Shown: piece by piece, positions 47,920-57,853 of the stretch
How positions within the stretch are numbered: position 1 is the first letter of the stretch
Layout: each line of letters begins with the position of its first letter
Source of the DNA: Acidimicrobiia bacterium
GTDB taxonomy: Bacteria; Acidobacteriota; Vicinamibacteria; Vicinamibacterales; SCN-69-37
Assembly: GCA_016871335.1 (NCBI GenBank)
Contig: VFZF01000013.1
Coordinates: 1-64,000, forward strand
Direction of reading: 5' to 3'
DNA: 64,000 bases
Position numbers and translations under genes: made by a program
Notes under the pieces: generated by a model
Told to the model about the DNA's origin: nothing
The model's input: the letters and a program-made list of their open reading frames with translations, nothing else
Databases searched by the model: none

Positions 47920-49059
47920 ATGTCCCCGCCGCTCCGCTACGCCCGGCAAGTGCTGCTCCCTGAATTCGGAGCCGACGGGCAGCGCAAGCTGGCGGAGGCG
48001 CGGGTCCTGCTGGTCGGTGTGGGCGGCCTTGGCTCACCGGCCGCGCTGTACCTCGCGGCCGCCGGTATCGGCACATTGGGACTCGTTGATTACGACGAGG
48101 TGGACGAGACCAATCTGCACCGACAGATCATCCACGGCACGCCGGATGTCGGCCGGCCAAAGCTGCAGTCAGCCGCCGATCGCATCGCGGCGATCAATCC
48201 GCTGGTACGCCTCGAGCTGCACAATGCGGCCTTTGACGCGGCGAACGCGCGCCGCCTGGTGGACGCCTACGACGTCGTCATTGACGGCACCGACAATTTT
48301 CCGACGCGGTATCTGGTGAACGACGCGTGTGTGATGACCGGCACGCCGAACGTGTACGGCAGCATCTTCAGATTTGAAGGGCAGGCGTCGGTGTTTGCCA
48401 CCGCCGCCGGGCCCTGCTACCGCTGCCTGCATGCGGAGCCGCCGCCCGCGGGATTGATCCCGAGCTGCGCCGAAGCCGGCGTGCTCGGCGTATTGCCGGG
48501 AATTATCGGCACGATTCAGGCCACCGAAGCCATCAAGGTGATCACGGGCATCGGTGAACCCCTGGTCGGCCGTTTGTTGCTGTACGACGCGTTGCGGATG
48601 AAATTCCGCGACATCACGCTGGCGCGGGATCCGGATTGCCCGGTGTGCGGCGACGCGCCAACGATTACCGCGCTGGTCGCCTACGATCAGGTCTGCCAGA
48701 CGGATGATCCGATGAAAGATGATCCGACGAAAGATGTCCCGACGAAAGATGCCCCGATGAAAGATGAAATGACTGTTGACGAGTTGCACCAGTGGCGCGA
48801 GAGCGGCCATCCCCACATGCTGATCGACGTGCGCGAGCCGTTTGAGCACGCGTCGGCGAATATCCCCGGCGCGACGTTGATCCCGATGGGTGAGGTGATG
48901 TCGCAGCTCGCCGCATTGCCGACGGACCGTACGGTGGTCGTGCAGTGTCAGTCCGGGGGGCGCAGTGCCCGCGTGACGGCCGCGCTCCGCGCCAAAGGCT
49001 ACGACGCGGTGAATCTCGTCGGCGGCATCCAGGCCTGGAAGCGCGCGGGGTATCCTTAG
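47920..49059 (+). CDS. ThiF/MoeB-like adenylyltransferase fused to a rhodanese (MoeZ type)
   Basis: The 379-residue protein has the nucleotide motif LLVGVGGLGSPAALYLAAAG (about 31-50), the RQIIHGTPDVGRPK loop, and zinc cysteines (CYRCLH and CPVCGD). A C-terminal rhodanese domain follows with active-site Cys343 in QCQSGGRSARVT. It adenylates the C terminus of a ubiquitin-like sulfur carrier (ThiS/MoaD type) and the rhodanese supplies sulfur. No carrier gene is nearby. The two domains are linked by four 15-base tandem repeats (48703-48762). Confidence 0.9.
   Translation: MSPPLRYARQVLLPEFGADGQRKLAEARVLLVGVGGLGSPAALYLAAAGIGTLGLVDYDEVDETNLHRQIIHGTPDVGRPKLQSAADRIAAINPLVRLELHNAAFDAANARRLVDAYDVVIDGTDNFPTRYLVNDACVMTGTPNVYGSIFRFEGQASVFATAAGPCYRCLHAEPPPAGLIPSCAEAGVLGVLPGIIGTIQATEAIKVITGIGEPLVGRLLLYDALRMKFRDITLARDPDCPVCGDAPTITALVAYDQVCQTDDPMKDDPTKDVPTKDAPMKDEMTVDELHQWRESGHPHMLIDVREPFEHASANIPGATLIPMGEVMSQLAALPTDRTVVVQCQSGGRSARVTAALRAKGYDAVNLVGGIQAWKRAGYP
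48703..48762 (+). repeat. Four 15-base tandem repeats in the interdomain linker
   Basis: Units GATGATCCGATGAAA, GATGATCCGACGAAA, GATGTCCCGACGAAA and GATGCCCCGATGAAA encode DDPMK, DDPTK, DVPTK and DAPMK. The length is a multiple of three, so copy number can change without a frameshift. Confidence 0.95.
49051..49056 (+). promoter_or_regulatory. Candidate -10 element TATCCT of a leaderless mRNA
   Basis: TATCCT ends six bases before the GTG at 49063. It lies in the last codons of the preceding gene. Confidence 0.4.
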
Positions 49060-49062
49060 GGT

Positions 49063-50487
49063 GTGACTTCCAACGACGACGATTTCGCGGCACTCTTCGA
49101 AGCTTCCATCCAGACCAAGCGGTTTGAACGTGGCCAGACCATTGAAGGCACCATCGTGGCCATCGGGCCCGAGGTGGCCTTCGTGAACGTGGGTGGCAAG
49201 GGCGAAGCCACCATCGACCTTGTCGAACTCCAGGACGAAGACGGCGACGTTGAGGTGAACGTCGGCGACCGCATTCAGGCCGTGGTCGTGTCCACCGGGG
49301 GCGGACTCGTGCTCTCGCGGCGGCTTGCGCTGGGGGCGGCCAACGCCGGCCAGCTTGAGGACGCCTTCCGGGCCGGGTTGCCTGTCGAAGGCAAGGTCGA
49401 GAAGGCGACCAAGGGTGGCCTGGAGGTGCGCATCGCCCGACAGCGCGCTTTCTGTCCGATGTCACAGATCGATACCGTTCGCACCGAAGACGCATCGGTG
49501 CACGAAGGTCGCGTCTACTCCTTCCGCATCATCGAATATCGCGACGGTGGCGAGAAGTTCGTCGTCTCCCGGCGCGCATTGCTCGAAGAAGAACAGAAGA
49601 CGAAGTCCGTCGAAGTGCGCAAGTCCATCGTTGTCGGCTCCGTGATCACTGGTCGCGTGGTGTCGGTGCGCGACTTCGGCGCGTTTGTGGATCTGGGCGC
49701 CGGCGTCCAGGGCCTCCTGCATGTTTCCGAGATGGCGTGGGCACGGGTGTCCAAGGCCGAAGATGTCGTGAAGCCCGGCGACGAAGTCACCGTCAAGGTG
49801 CTGCGGGTCGACGATGTGACGCGGCAGATTGCGCTGGGGCTGAAGCAGCTGAGCGCGGATCCGTGGGCGGCGATTGCGGAGAGTTATGCGATCGGGCAGG
49901 TATGCCAGGGGAGGGTGACACGCATTGCCGATTTCGGAGCGTTTGTCGAGCTGGAGGCGGGTGTGGAAGCTCTGGCGCATATGTCCACGTTTGCGCCGAC
50001 AGGCCGCGCCGGTGGGTGGTCGAAGTCGATCTCGGTCGGCATGGCCGGGGCCTTTGAAGTGCTCAGCATCGATCCCGACAAGAAGCGTATTGGCGTCGCG
50101 TTGGTCGAGGCCGGGTCAGCCAAGGGCAGCGAGGTGCGGACGGGGATCGCGCCCGGCGCGCGAGTCACCGGCAAAGTTGAACGACACGAGACCTTCGGCG
50201 TGTTTGTGTACCTTGCGCCAGGCCGCACGGGCCTGATGCCGCTGAGCGAGACGGGCGTTGAGAAGGGAGCTGACATCAAGAAGGCGTTCCCTGCCGGCAG
50301 CGACGTCGACGTCATCGTGCTTGAGGCGGATCCGCAGGGTCGCCGCATTCGGGTGAGCCACAAGGCGATCGACGCTGCCGCCGAGGCTGCGGTCGTGCGG
50401 GAGTACACCGAGCGCGCGACTGAGGCGCAGTCCGGGTCCTTTAGTGGATCGTTGGCCGACAAGCTCCGCGGCGCACTAAAGCGGTAG
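49063..50487 (+). CDS. S1-domain RNA-binding protein (ribosomal protein S1-like)
   Basis: The 474-residue protein starts at GTG 49063, three bases after the upstream stop. It contains four S1 domains: IEGTIVAIGPEVAFVNVGGK, VEGKVEKATKGGLEVRI, VITGRVVSVRDFGAFVDLGA and CQGRVTRIADFGAFVELEAG, plus a further RVTGKVERHETFGVFVYLA. It resembles the bacterial ribosomal protein S1, which guides mRNA to the ribosome, but is shorter than the six-domain form. In a genome with many apparent leaderless mRNAs this is of interest. The stop TAG joins a GCACC repeat. Confidence 0.9.
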   Translation: MTSNDDDFAALFEASIQTKRFERGQTIEGTIVAIGPEVAFVNVGGKGEATIDLVELQDEDGDVEVNVGDRIQAVVVSTGGGLVLSRRLALGAANAGQLEDAFRAGLPVEGKVEKATKGGLEVRIARQRAFCPMSQIDTVRTEDASVHEGRVYSFRIIEYRDGGEKFVVSRRALLEEEQKTKSVEVRKSIVVGSVITGRVVSVRDFGAFVDLGAGVQGLLHVSEMAWARVSKAEDVVKPGDEVTVKVLRVDDVTRQIALGLKQLSADPWAAIAESYAIGQVCQGRVTRIADFGAFVELEAGVEALAHMSTFAPTGRAGGWSKSISVGMAGAFEVLSIDPDKKRIGVALVEAGSAKGSEVRTGIAPGARVTGKVERHETFGVFVYLAPGRTGLMPLSETGVEKGADIKKAFPAGSDVDVIVLEADPQGRRIRVSHKAIDAAAEAAVVREYTERATEAQSGSFSGSLADKLRGALKR

Positions 50488-50563
50488 CACCGAGCACCCA
50501 GCACCCAGCACCAGGCACCAGGGCACAGCACTGAGCACCCGAGCACCCAGCACTCAGCACCGA
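50485..50563 (+). repeat. AGCACCCAGCACC low-complexity repeat
   Basis: This is related to the right half of the tract at 13110-13263. It starts with the stop codon of the S1 gene and ends before the promoter of the SUF operon. Confidence 0.75.
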
Positions 50564-50607
50564 TTAATAAGACACGTCTCATCAACCACTTAGCACTGGT
50601 CACCCGG

Positions 50608-50636
50608 TTGCCACTTCAGCGCTGTACCGGTAAGAT
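50608..50636 (+). promoter_or_regulatory. Promoter of the SUF operon, TTGCCA-N17-TAAGAT
   Basis: TTGCCA (50608-50613) and TAAGAT (50631-50636) are 17 bases apart. Transcription would start near 50643, leaving a leader of about 74 bases before the Rrf2-type regulator gene. Confidence 0.6.
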
Positions 50637-50637
50637 G

Positions 50638-50656
50638 GACTCGTTCGGTCGGATAT
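50638..50656 (+). promoter_or_regulatory. Candidate Rrf2/IscR-type operator over the start site
   Basis: GACT-n5-GGTC-GGATAT on this strand reads ATATCC-GACC-n5-AGTC on the other. It keeps the spaced GAC and AGTC halves of IscR type 1 sites but lacks several other consensus bases. It starts one base after the -10 element, a position that suits autorepression. Confidence 0.4.
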
Positions 50657-50716
50657 CGTTTGTCCCGTCCTGGGCAGCCCGCTCAGCCCGTCCCACCGAC
50701 AACCGCGAGGCTTGTG

Positions 50717-51184
50717 ATGTTGCGCCTTTCCAAAAAGACCGACTACGCCCTGTTGGCCATGCGCCACCTGGCCGCGAACGCTGATCGCGGTGCCGTGTCT
50801 GCGCGTGAACTGGCCGAAACCTACGACATTCCCGCTGAACTGCTCGCGAAGGTGCTGCAGAAGCTGGTGCGCGGCAAACTCCTGGAGTCGCAGCAGGGCA
50901 TTCGCGGCGGCTATGCGCTCGCCAAGCCCGCGACGGCCATGTCGGTGGCCGACGTGATTCAGGCGGTGGATGGCCCACTGATGGTCACCGCGTGTTCGGA
51001 CACGGACCACAGCTGCGACCAGTACGCCAAGTGCAACATCCGTGATCCCCTCTGGCGCATCAAGGACCGGATCGTCGCCACGCTGGCTGCCACGTCTGTC
51101 GCCGAGATGGCGATGGAGATGCCGGTGGCGCCCGCGCCCCACCCAGCCGGTGTCATTCCGATGCAGATGGTGAAGGGATCATGA
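50717..51184 (+). CDS. Rrf2-family iron-sulfur cluster-sensing regulator
   Basis: The 155-residue protein starts at ATG 50717 (MLRLSKKTDYALLAMRHLAA). The winged helix includes VSARELAETYDIPAELLAKV (recognition) and GIRGGYALAKPATAMSVADV (wing). Three cysteines in ACSDTDHSCDQYAKCNIRDP are the [Fe-S] cluster ligands of this family. It is the first gene of the SUF operon and overlaps sufA by four bases. It should sense cluster supply and repress the operon when clusters suffice, as IscR or SufR do. Confidence 0.92.
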   Translation: MLRLSKKTDYALLAMRHLAANADRGAVSARELAETYDIPAELLAKVLQKLVRGKLLESQQGIRGGYALAKPATAMSVADVIQAVDGPLMVTACSDTDHSCDQYAKCNIRDPLWRIKDRIVATLAATSVAEMAMEMPVAPAPHPAGVIPMQMVKGS

Positions 51185-51504
51185 TCGCGGTCACCACCAC
51201 TGCCGCCAGCCAGATCCAGAAGCTGCTTGCGAAGCGCGAAGACGCGAGCGGCCTGCGCGTCGGCATCAAAGCCGGCGGTTGCTCCGGATTTGAGTATGTA
51301 TTCGAGTGGGAAGCCGCCCCGAAGGAGCAGGACCTCGTGTTTGAAGGCCCGGATGGCGTGAAGGTGTGGGTGGATCCGCGCAGCCATCGCCTGCTCGACG
51401 GCACGACGCTCGACTACGACACCAGCCTCGTCAGCCGAGGCTTCATCTTCCAGAATCCGCACGCCAAGCAGACGTGTGGGTGCGGGACAAGTTTTTCGGT
51501 GTAG
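51181..51504 (+). CDS. sufA: A-type iron-sulfur carrier protein (SufA/IscA/ErpA)
   Basis: The 107-residue protein has the three conserved cysteines of A-type carriers: KAGGCSGFEYVFEW and, at the end, KQTCGCGTSFSV. It accepts clusters from SufBCD and passes them to apoproteins. The start overlaps the regulator stop by four bases (ATGA), and sufB follows after six bases. Length and motifs are normal. Confidence 0.92.
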   Translation: MIAVTTTAASQIQKLLAKREDASGLRVGIKAGGCSGFEYVFEWEAAPKEQDLVFEGPDGVKVWVDPRSHRLLDGTTLDYDTSLVSRGFIFQNPHAKQTCGCGTSFSV

Positions 51505-51510
51505 AGATTT

Positions 51511-52953
<1,443 letters not shown>

Positions 52954-52955
52954 GT

Positions 52956-53717
52956 ATGTTGCTGGAAATCACGGATCTGCGCGTCAAGGCCGAGGACAAG
53001 GACATCCTCAAAGGGCTCACTCTCTCGGTCAACCCCGGCGAAGTCCACGCCATCATGGGCCCCAATGGGTCGGGCAAGAGCACGCTCGCCCGCATCCTGT
53101 CGGGGCACCCAGGCTACGAGGCCACCGGTGGGTCGGTGACCTATGACGGCAAGGACCTGCTCGACATGGATCCTGAGGAACGCGCGTGTGAAGGCGTGTT
53201 CATGGCGTTCCAGTACCCGGTGGAGATCCCCGGCGTGAACAACCAGTACTTCCTGAAGGCGGCCGTCAACGCCGTGCGGAAGTACAAGGGGCAGGAGGAG
53301 CTCGACGCGATCGAGTTCATCCAGCTGATCAAGGAGAAGGCCCGGCTTCTCGAAATGGATCAGTCGATGCTCAACCGCGCCGTGAACGAAGGCTTCTCGG
53401 GCGGCGAAAAGAAGCGCAACGAAATCTTCCAGATGGCGGTGCTCGAACCAAAACTGGCGATTCTCGACGAAACGGACTCCGGTCTCGACATCGATGCTCT
53501 TCGCATCGTGGCGAATGGCGTCAATGCCCTGCGAAGCCCCGATCGCGCCATCATCGTCGTGACGCACTACCAGCGGCTGCTCGACTACATCGTGCCGGAC
53601 TTCGTGCATGTGTTGAGCGGCGGGAAGATCGTGCGCTCTGGCGGCAAGGACCTCGCGCTCGAGCTTGAGGCCAGGGGCTACGGCTGGATCGACGATGCTG
53701 TGGGGGCGCAGGCGTAA
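52956..53717 (+). CDS. sufC: Fe-S cluster assembly ATPase SufC
   Basis: The 253-residue ABC-type ATPase has Walker A GPNGSGKST at 35-43, the signature FSGGEKKRNEI near 145 and Walker B LAILDE followed by TDSGLDIDAL. The SGGEKKRNE form is specific to SufC. It powers the SufB-SufD scaffold. The gene starts two bases after the sufB stop. Confidence 0.95.
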   Translation: MLLEITDLRVKAEDKDILKGLTLSVNPGEVHAIMGPNGSGKSTLARILSGHPGYEATGGSVTYDGKDLLDMDPEERACEGVFMAFQYPVEIPGVNNQYFLKAAVNAVRKYKGQEELDAIEFIQLIKEKARLLEMDQSMLNRAVNEGFSGGEKKRNEIFQMAVLEPKLAILDETDSGLDIDALRIVANGVNALRSPDRAIIVVTHYQRLLDYIVPDFVHVLSGGKIVRSGGKDLALELEARGYGWIDDAVGAQA

Positions 53718-53719
53718 CC

Positions 53720-54934
53720 ATGTCCCAGGTGGCAGAACGGCACGGCACGTTTGTCGACGCCTTCGAGGCATTCCGCACCTCGTCGGGGTTCGGACCTGAA
53801 TGGCTGCGCACAGCCCGCGCGGCGGCGTTCGGCCGGTTCCTCGAACAGGGCTTCCCGACCACCCGCGACGAGGAGTGGAAGTTCACCAATGTCGCTCCGA
53901 TCGCCCAGATCGAGTGGCAGGGGGCCGCGGCACAGATCTCGGTCATCAACAGGGACCTGCCGGATGGCGTCACGATCTCGACGCTGCGGGAGGCGTGGGC
54001 CACGCAGCCCGCGCTCGAAGGGCCGAGTCTCAAGAGTGACCATCCCTTCGTCCTGCTGAACACCGCATTCTTCGAAGACGGCTTCTTCATCCACATTGCA
54101 CCGAAGACGGTTGTCACCGACCCCATCCACCTGGTGTGCGTGGCGGAACCCGGCGACGCCCCGGTCATGATCGCGCCCCGGATCTTTGTGGTGGTGGGTG
54201 AACAGGCGCAGGTGTCGATTGTCGAGCGCTACCAGGGGCGCGACGGCCAGCCGGTCCTGACGACCGCGGTGACCGAGTTCCTGGTGGGCCCGGGCGCCGT
54301 GGTGGACCACGTCAAGGTGCAGCAGGAGGCGTCCTCGACGTTCCACATGGCCAGCATGTTCGTGCATCAGCACCGTGCGAGCACGTTTGCGTCGCGGGCG
54401 GTCACGTTCGGCGGCCGGGTTGCCAGAAACGACATCACCGCCACCCTCGCCGGCGAAGGCGCGGAGTGCACGCTGAACGGGCTGTATGTCGCCGACGGCG
54501 ACACGCTGGTCGACACCCACACGACCATCGACCACGCACAGCCGCATTGTCCGAGCCACGAAGTGTACAAAGGCATCCTGACGGGCAAGGCGAAGGGCGT
54601 CTTCAACGGCAAGATCATCGTGCGGCCCGACGCCCAGAAGACCGATGCCAAGCAGACCAACAAGGCGCTGCTGCTGTCGGGCGATGCGACGATCAACACC
54701 AAGCCGCAGCTCGAGATTTTTGCCGACGACGTGAAGTGTACGCATGGCGCAACGGTGGGACAGTTGGATGATACCCAGTTGTTTTACCTGCGAGCCCGCG
54801 GTATCGCGCTTGCCGATGCGCGCAACATCCTGATTCACGCGTTTGCCAGCGACGTGCTCAACGGCATCCGACACGACGCCATTCGTGAAGAGCTCGAAGT
54901 GGCGCTGGTGCAGAAACTCCACTTGCCCGAATGA
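53720..54934 (+). CDS. sufD: Fe-S cluster assembly protein SufD
   Basis: The 404-residue protein has the WKFTNVAPI motif near the front and the SufBD-core beta helix. His342 in CTHGATVGQLDDTQLFYLRA corresponds to the histidine used in cluster assembly at the SufB-SufD interface. It lies two bases after sufC, and its stop overlaps the sufS start by four bases. Confidence 0.94.
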   Translation: MSQVAERHGTFVDAFEAFRTSSGFGPEWLRTARAAAFGRFLEQGFPTTRDEEWKFTNVAPIAQIEWQGAAAQISVINRDLPDGVTISTLREAWATQPALEGPSLKSDHPFVLLNTAFFEDGFFIHIAPKTVVTDPIHLVCVAEPGDAPVMIAPRIFVVVGEQAQVSIVERYQGRDGQPVLTTAVTEFLVGPGAVVDHVKVQQEASSTFHMASMFVHQHRASTFASRAVTFGGRVARNDITATLAGEGAECTLNGLYVADGDTLVDTHTTIDHAQPHCPSHEVYKGILTGKAKGVFNGKIIVRPDAQKTDAKQTNKALLLSGDATINTKPQLEIFADDVKCTHGATVGQLDDTQLFYLRARGIALADARNILIHAFASDVLNGIRHDAIREELEVALVQKLHLPE

Positions 54935-56187
54935 CACCGACGGCGTCCGACACCCCGGCTGTGCCAGCGACGCTCGACGTCGCGGCCATCCGTGCGTTGT
55001 TCCCGGCCCTGCACCAGCAGGTGTACGGCAAGCCCCTGGTGTACCTCGACAACGCGGCAACGACGCAGAAGCCGCAGGTGGTGATTGACGCCCTCCGGCA
55101 CTACTACGAACGCGATAACGCCAACGTCCATCGAGGCGTCCACGCCCTGAGTGAAAAAGCCACGGCGGCGTTTGAGGGCGCGCGGAAGACCGTGCAGCGC
55201 TTTCTGAACGCGCGGTCTGAGCGGGAGATCATCTTCACCAGAAATGCCACGGAGAGCATCAACCTTGTGGCGAGGGCCTGGGGCGACTCGCAGCTGAAGG
55301 CCGACGATGAAGTGCTCATCACCGCGCTTGAGCATCACTCGAACATCGTGCCGTGGCAGCAGGCCTGCGCACGCACCGGTGCGGTGCTGAAGGTGGCGCC
55401 GATCGATGATGCCGGCGATGTGGTGATGGACGAGTTCGCGCGGCTGGTATCGCCGCGGACGAAGATGGTGGCGGTCAGTCACCTGTCGAATGCCCTGGGC
55501 ACCATCAATCCTGTCGAGCAGATGGTGGCACTGGCGCGCAGCGTTGGTGCAGCTGTGCTGATCGATGGATCGCAGGCGGTGTACCACATGGCCGTCGACG
55601 TCCAGGCGCTCGATCCGGACTTCTACGTGTTCACCGGTCACAAGGTGTACGGGCCGACGGGTATCGGCGTGCTCTACGGGCGCGAGGCGGTCCTGAACGC
55701 CATGCCGCCGTTCATGGGTGGCGGCGACATGATCAGCTCCGTCACGTTCGAGAAGAGCGAGTGGAACGAGCTGCCGTACAAGTTCGAGGCCGGCACGCCG
55801 AACATCGCTGATGCGATCGTGCTCGCCGTCGCCATTGAGTTTGTGCGGTCCGTTGGGTTCGAGGCGATCGGCACCCACGAGGCCGCGTTGCTCGACTATG
55901 GCACGCGTCGACTGCAGGAAGTGCCGGGCCTGACGCTCGTCGGCACGGCGAAGCGCAAGGCGAGTGTGTTGTCGTTTGTCATGGGCGACATGCACCCGCA
56001 CGACATCGGCACGATCGTGGATCGCGAAGGCGTCGCGATCCGGACCGGCCACCACTGTGCGCAGCCGGTGATGGACCGCTTCGGCATCCCGGCGACCGCT
56101 CGTGCCTCGTTGGCGATGTACAACACAACCGACGATATTGATGCCCTGGTGCACGCGCTCGGCCGCGTCCGCCAGTTGCTGGGGTGA
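54931..56187 (+). CDS. sufS: Cysteine desulfurase SufS
   Basis: The 418-residue enzyme has PLP-binding Lys238 (FTGHKVYGPTG) and the active-site Cys376 in a short loop (RTGHHCAQPVM), as in group II desulfurases. It takes sulfur from cysteine and hands it to SufU. The N-terminal motif is IRALFPALHQQVYGKPLVYL. It overlaps sufD and the following gene by four bases each. Confidence 0.95.
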   Translation: MTPTASDTPAVPATLDVAAIRALFPALHQQVYGKPLVYLDNAATTQKPQVVIDALRHYYERDNANVHRGVHALSEKATAAFEGARKTVQRFLNARSEREIIFTRNATESINLVARAWGDSQLKADDEVLITALEHHSNIVPWQQACARTGAVLKVAPIDDAGDVVMDEFARLVSPRTKMVAVSHLSNALGTINPVEQMVALARSVGAAVLIDGSQAVYHMAVDVQALDPDFYVFTGHKVYGPTGIGVLYGREAVLNAMPPFMGGGDMISSVTFEKSEWNELPYKFEAGTPNIADAIVLAVAIEFVRSVGFEAIGTHEAALLDYGTRRLQEVPGLTLVGTAKRKASVLSFVMGDMHPHDIGTIVDREGVAIRTGHHCAQPVMDRFGIPATARASLAMYNTTDDIDALVHALGRVRQLLG

Positions 56188-56702
56188 CTGTCATGAGTGT
56201 GTTTTCTTTTCTCTCGGACCTGACCGGCAAATCGGAGGCGGCGGCTACACCACCTACACCACCTACACCACCTACACCACCTACCTCTGAGTCTCCGTTC
56301 TCACCCCCCGACGCCTGGAGGGCCGAGCCGATGGCGGCGCCGAAACCCGAGACGGCCCACGACGCGCTCGTCGTTGGACCACTCGATGCGGACCTGACGG
56401 CGGCGTTGCAGGGCAAGATCATCGAAGCGATCAAGACGGTGTACGACCCTGAGATTCCGGTCGACATCTACGAGCTTGGATTGATCTACGACATCATCGT
56501 GGACGCCAATCGGCACGTGCTCATCAACATGACGCTCACGAGCCCGGCGTGCCCGTCGGCGCAGCAGCTGCCGGTTGAGGTGCGCAACAAGGTGAAGGCA
56601 CTGCCGGATGTGGCCGACGCGAAGGTCGAGATCGTCTGGGAGCCGGCGTGGGGCAAGGAACGCATGTCCGAAGCGGCCAAGCTGACGCTGGGATTGTTCT
56701 GA
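56184..56702 (+). CDS. sufT: SufT/DUF59 family iron-sulfur maturation protein
   Basis: The 172-residue protein can start at GTG 56184 (GTGA overlap with sufS) or at ATG 56193. An N-terminal extension contains four 9-base repeats encoding TPP units (56245-56280). The DUF59 domain follows (KTVYDPEIPVDIYELGLIYD and LTSPACPSAQQLPVEV). Members help the maturation of Fe-S proteins, often acting with SufBCD. It overlaps sufU by one base. Confidence 0.9.
   Translation: MTVMSVFSFLSDLTGKSEAAATPPTPPTPPTPPTSESPFSPPDAWRAEPMAAPKPETAHDALVVGPLDADLTAALQGKIIEAIKTVYDPEIPVDIYELGLIYDIIVDANRHVLINMTLTSPACPSAQQLPVEVRNKVKALPDVADAKVEIVWEPAWGKERMSEAAKLTLGLF
56245..56280 (+). repeat. Four 9-base tandem repeats (CTACACCAC) in the SufT linker
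   Basis: The units encode repeated TPP in the N-terminal extension. The length is a multiple of three. Confidence 0.93.
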
Positions 56703-57154
56703 TGCAGGATCTGCACGACCTCTATCAGGAGGTCATCCTCGACCACAACAAGCGGCCGCGGAACTTCGGCCCGCTGCCGGACGCCACGCAGTCAGCCAAG
56801 GGCCACAACCCGCTCTGCGGCGACAAGCTGACGCTGTCATTGAAGATCCACGATGGCCGCATCGAGAAGGTGGCCTTCGAGGGATCCGGATGTGCGATCT
56901 CGAAGGCGTCCGCTTCGCTGATGACCGACGCCGTCAAGGGACAGACAATTGACGAGGCAGCCCACCTGTTTGATCTCTTTCATCAGATGGTGACGACGCC
57001 GATCGATCAGCCGATCGACGAGGACGCGGTCGGCAAGCTGGCCGTGCTGGGCGGCGTGCGTGAGTACCCCGCGCGCGTGAAGTGTGCGTCGCTCGCCTGG
57101 CACACCCTCAAAGCGGCCCTGACCAACACCGCCGAGCCCGCCAAGACGGAGTAG
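56702..57154 (+). CDS. sufU: SufU-type zinc-binding sulfur-transfer protein
   Basis: The 150-residue protein has the SufU ligands C39, D41, C64 and C128 (PLCGD, GSGCAISKAS and VKCASLAW) with the insertion between the second and third that separates SufU from IscU. SufU enhances SufS by taking its persulfide. The start overlaps the previous gene by one base (TGATG). It closes the SUF operon. Confidence 0.93.
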   Translation: MQDLHDLYQEVILDHNKRPRNFGPLPDATQSAKGHNPLCGDKLTLSLKIHDGRIEKVAFEGSGCAISKASASLMTDAVKGQTIDEAAHLFDLFHQMVTTPIDQPIDEDAVGKLAVLGGVREYPARVKCASLAWHTLKAALTNTAEPAKTE

Positions 57155-57162
57155 CTGGCTTC

Positions 57163-57224
57163 AGTAGGGCGCGCTGGGATTGAGCGCGCCACTTGGCCCG
57201 CTGCAGTTCAGCGGGCCCTACGTA
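57163..57224. repeat. Hairpin repeats after sufU, including an HP-A copy
   Basis: Two hairpins are present: GGCGCGCT/AGCGCGCC (57168-57175 and 57183-57190) and GGCCCGCTG/CAGCGGGCC (57195-57203 and 57209-57217), followed by CTACGTACC. The second is nearly identical to the element at 16753-16775. It lies between convergent genes. Confidence 0.82.
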
Positions 57225-57225
57225 C

Positions 57226-57819
57226 CTAATATCCCCAGGGTGCCGGCGGTGCCGGCACGGTCGTCGTCAGGTCGAACTCGACACGGAACATCCGGCCCGG
57301 CCTCGAGAGTTCGTAGGCGAACATGCGGCCCGGGTGCACCTCCATGGCCCAGGTGTTGGTCGTGGACACCGTGCGGTTGGTGCGTGTGAACAAGTCGATC
57401 GAGAACTGATCGACCGGGAACTCCTGGCGTGTGGCCGTGCCCGGGGCCGTGCTGTCTCCGCCGTACTGCGTGAGTTCGTCCTCGCTGCCGTCCGCGTGCC
57501 GATGGTCGTGCTTGAGGCGGATGCGGTCGCCATGCAGCGTCAGCACCCACGTGCGCGACCGGTCCTCGCCCACGTGGAACGGCACGAGCACGCGTTCGGG
57601 TTCACACGTGCGCACGTGCATGACCAGCGCCTGGCCTTCGAATGCGTCGTTGGGCTGGACGGGCTCGTTTGCCACGATCCGGCCGCCATACGCGTTGCCG
57701 CACATCGCAGCGATGGCCGTCAGGAACTGTGACGCGGGGGCGGGAGGCGCGGGGGACTCACTCGCGCATCCGATCGCCACCACTCCAAGAGTCGCTCCAG
57801 CAAGGGTTCTGAGTGTCAT
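57226..57819 (-). CDS. Putative lipoprotein of unknown function
   Basis: The 197-residue protein has a lipoprotein signal (ATLGVVAIGC, Cys18). The mature part is beta-rich (ALVMHVRTCEPERVLVPFHV, TWVLTLHGDRIRLKHDHRHAD) and has two more cysteines. No known domain is recognised. The start ATG 57819 is preceded five bases away by CATAAT, which may be the -10 element of a leaderless mRNA. It is divergent from the iscS-like gene. Confidence 0.75.
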   Translation of the reverse strand: MTLRTLAGATLGVVAIGCASESPAPPAPASQFLTAIAAMCGNAYGGRIVANEPVQPNDAFEGQALVMHVRTCEPERVLVPFHVGEDRSRTWVLTLHGDRIRLKHDHRHADGSEDELTQYGGDSTAPGTATRQEFPVDQFSIDLFTRTNRTVSTTNTWAMEVHPGRMFAYELSRPGRMFRVEFDLTTTVPAPPAPWGY

Positions 57820-57824
57820 GCCGG

Positions 57825-57844
57825 ATTATGGTCCGGATTAGAAT
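57825..57844. promoter_or_regulatory. Divergent -10 candidates CATAAT and TAGAAT
   Basis: CATAAT on the minus strand (57830-57825) lies five bases before the lipoprotein ATG, and TAGAAT on the plus strand (57839-57844) nine bases before the desulfurase ATG at 57854. No -35 elements are clear. Confidence 0.4.
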
Positions 57845-57853
57845 TGGGATTCC

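Noticed and set aside
53678-55060. Open frame of 460 codons on the minus strand opposite sufD and sufS
   Set aside because: It is antisense to two well-supported SUF genes and has no domain or signal of its own.
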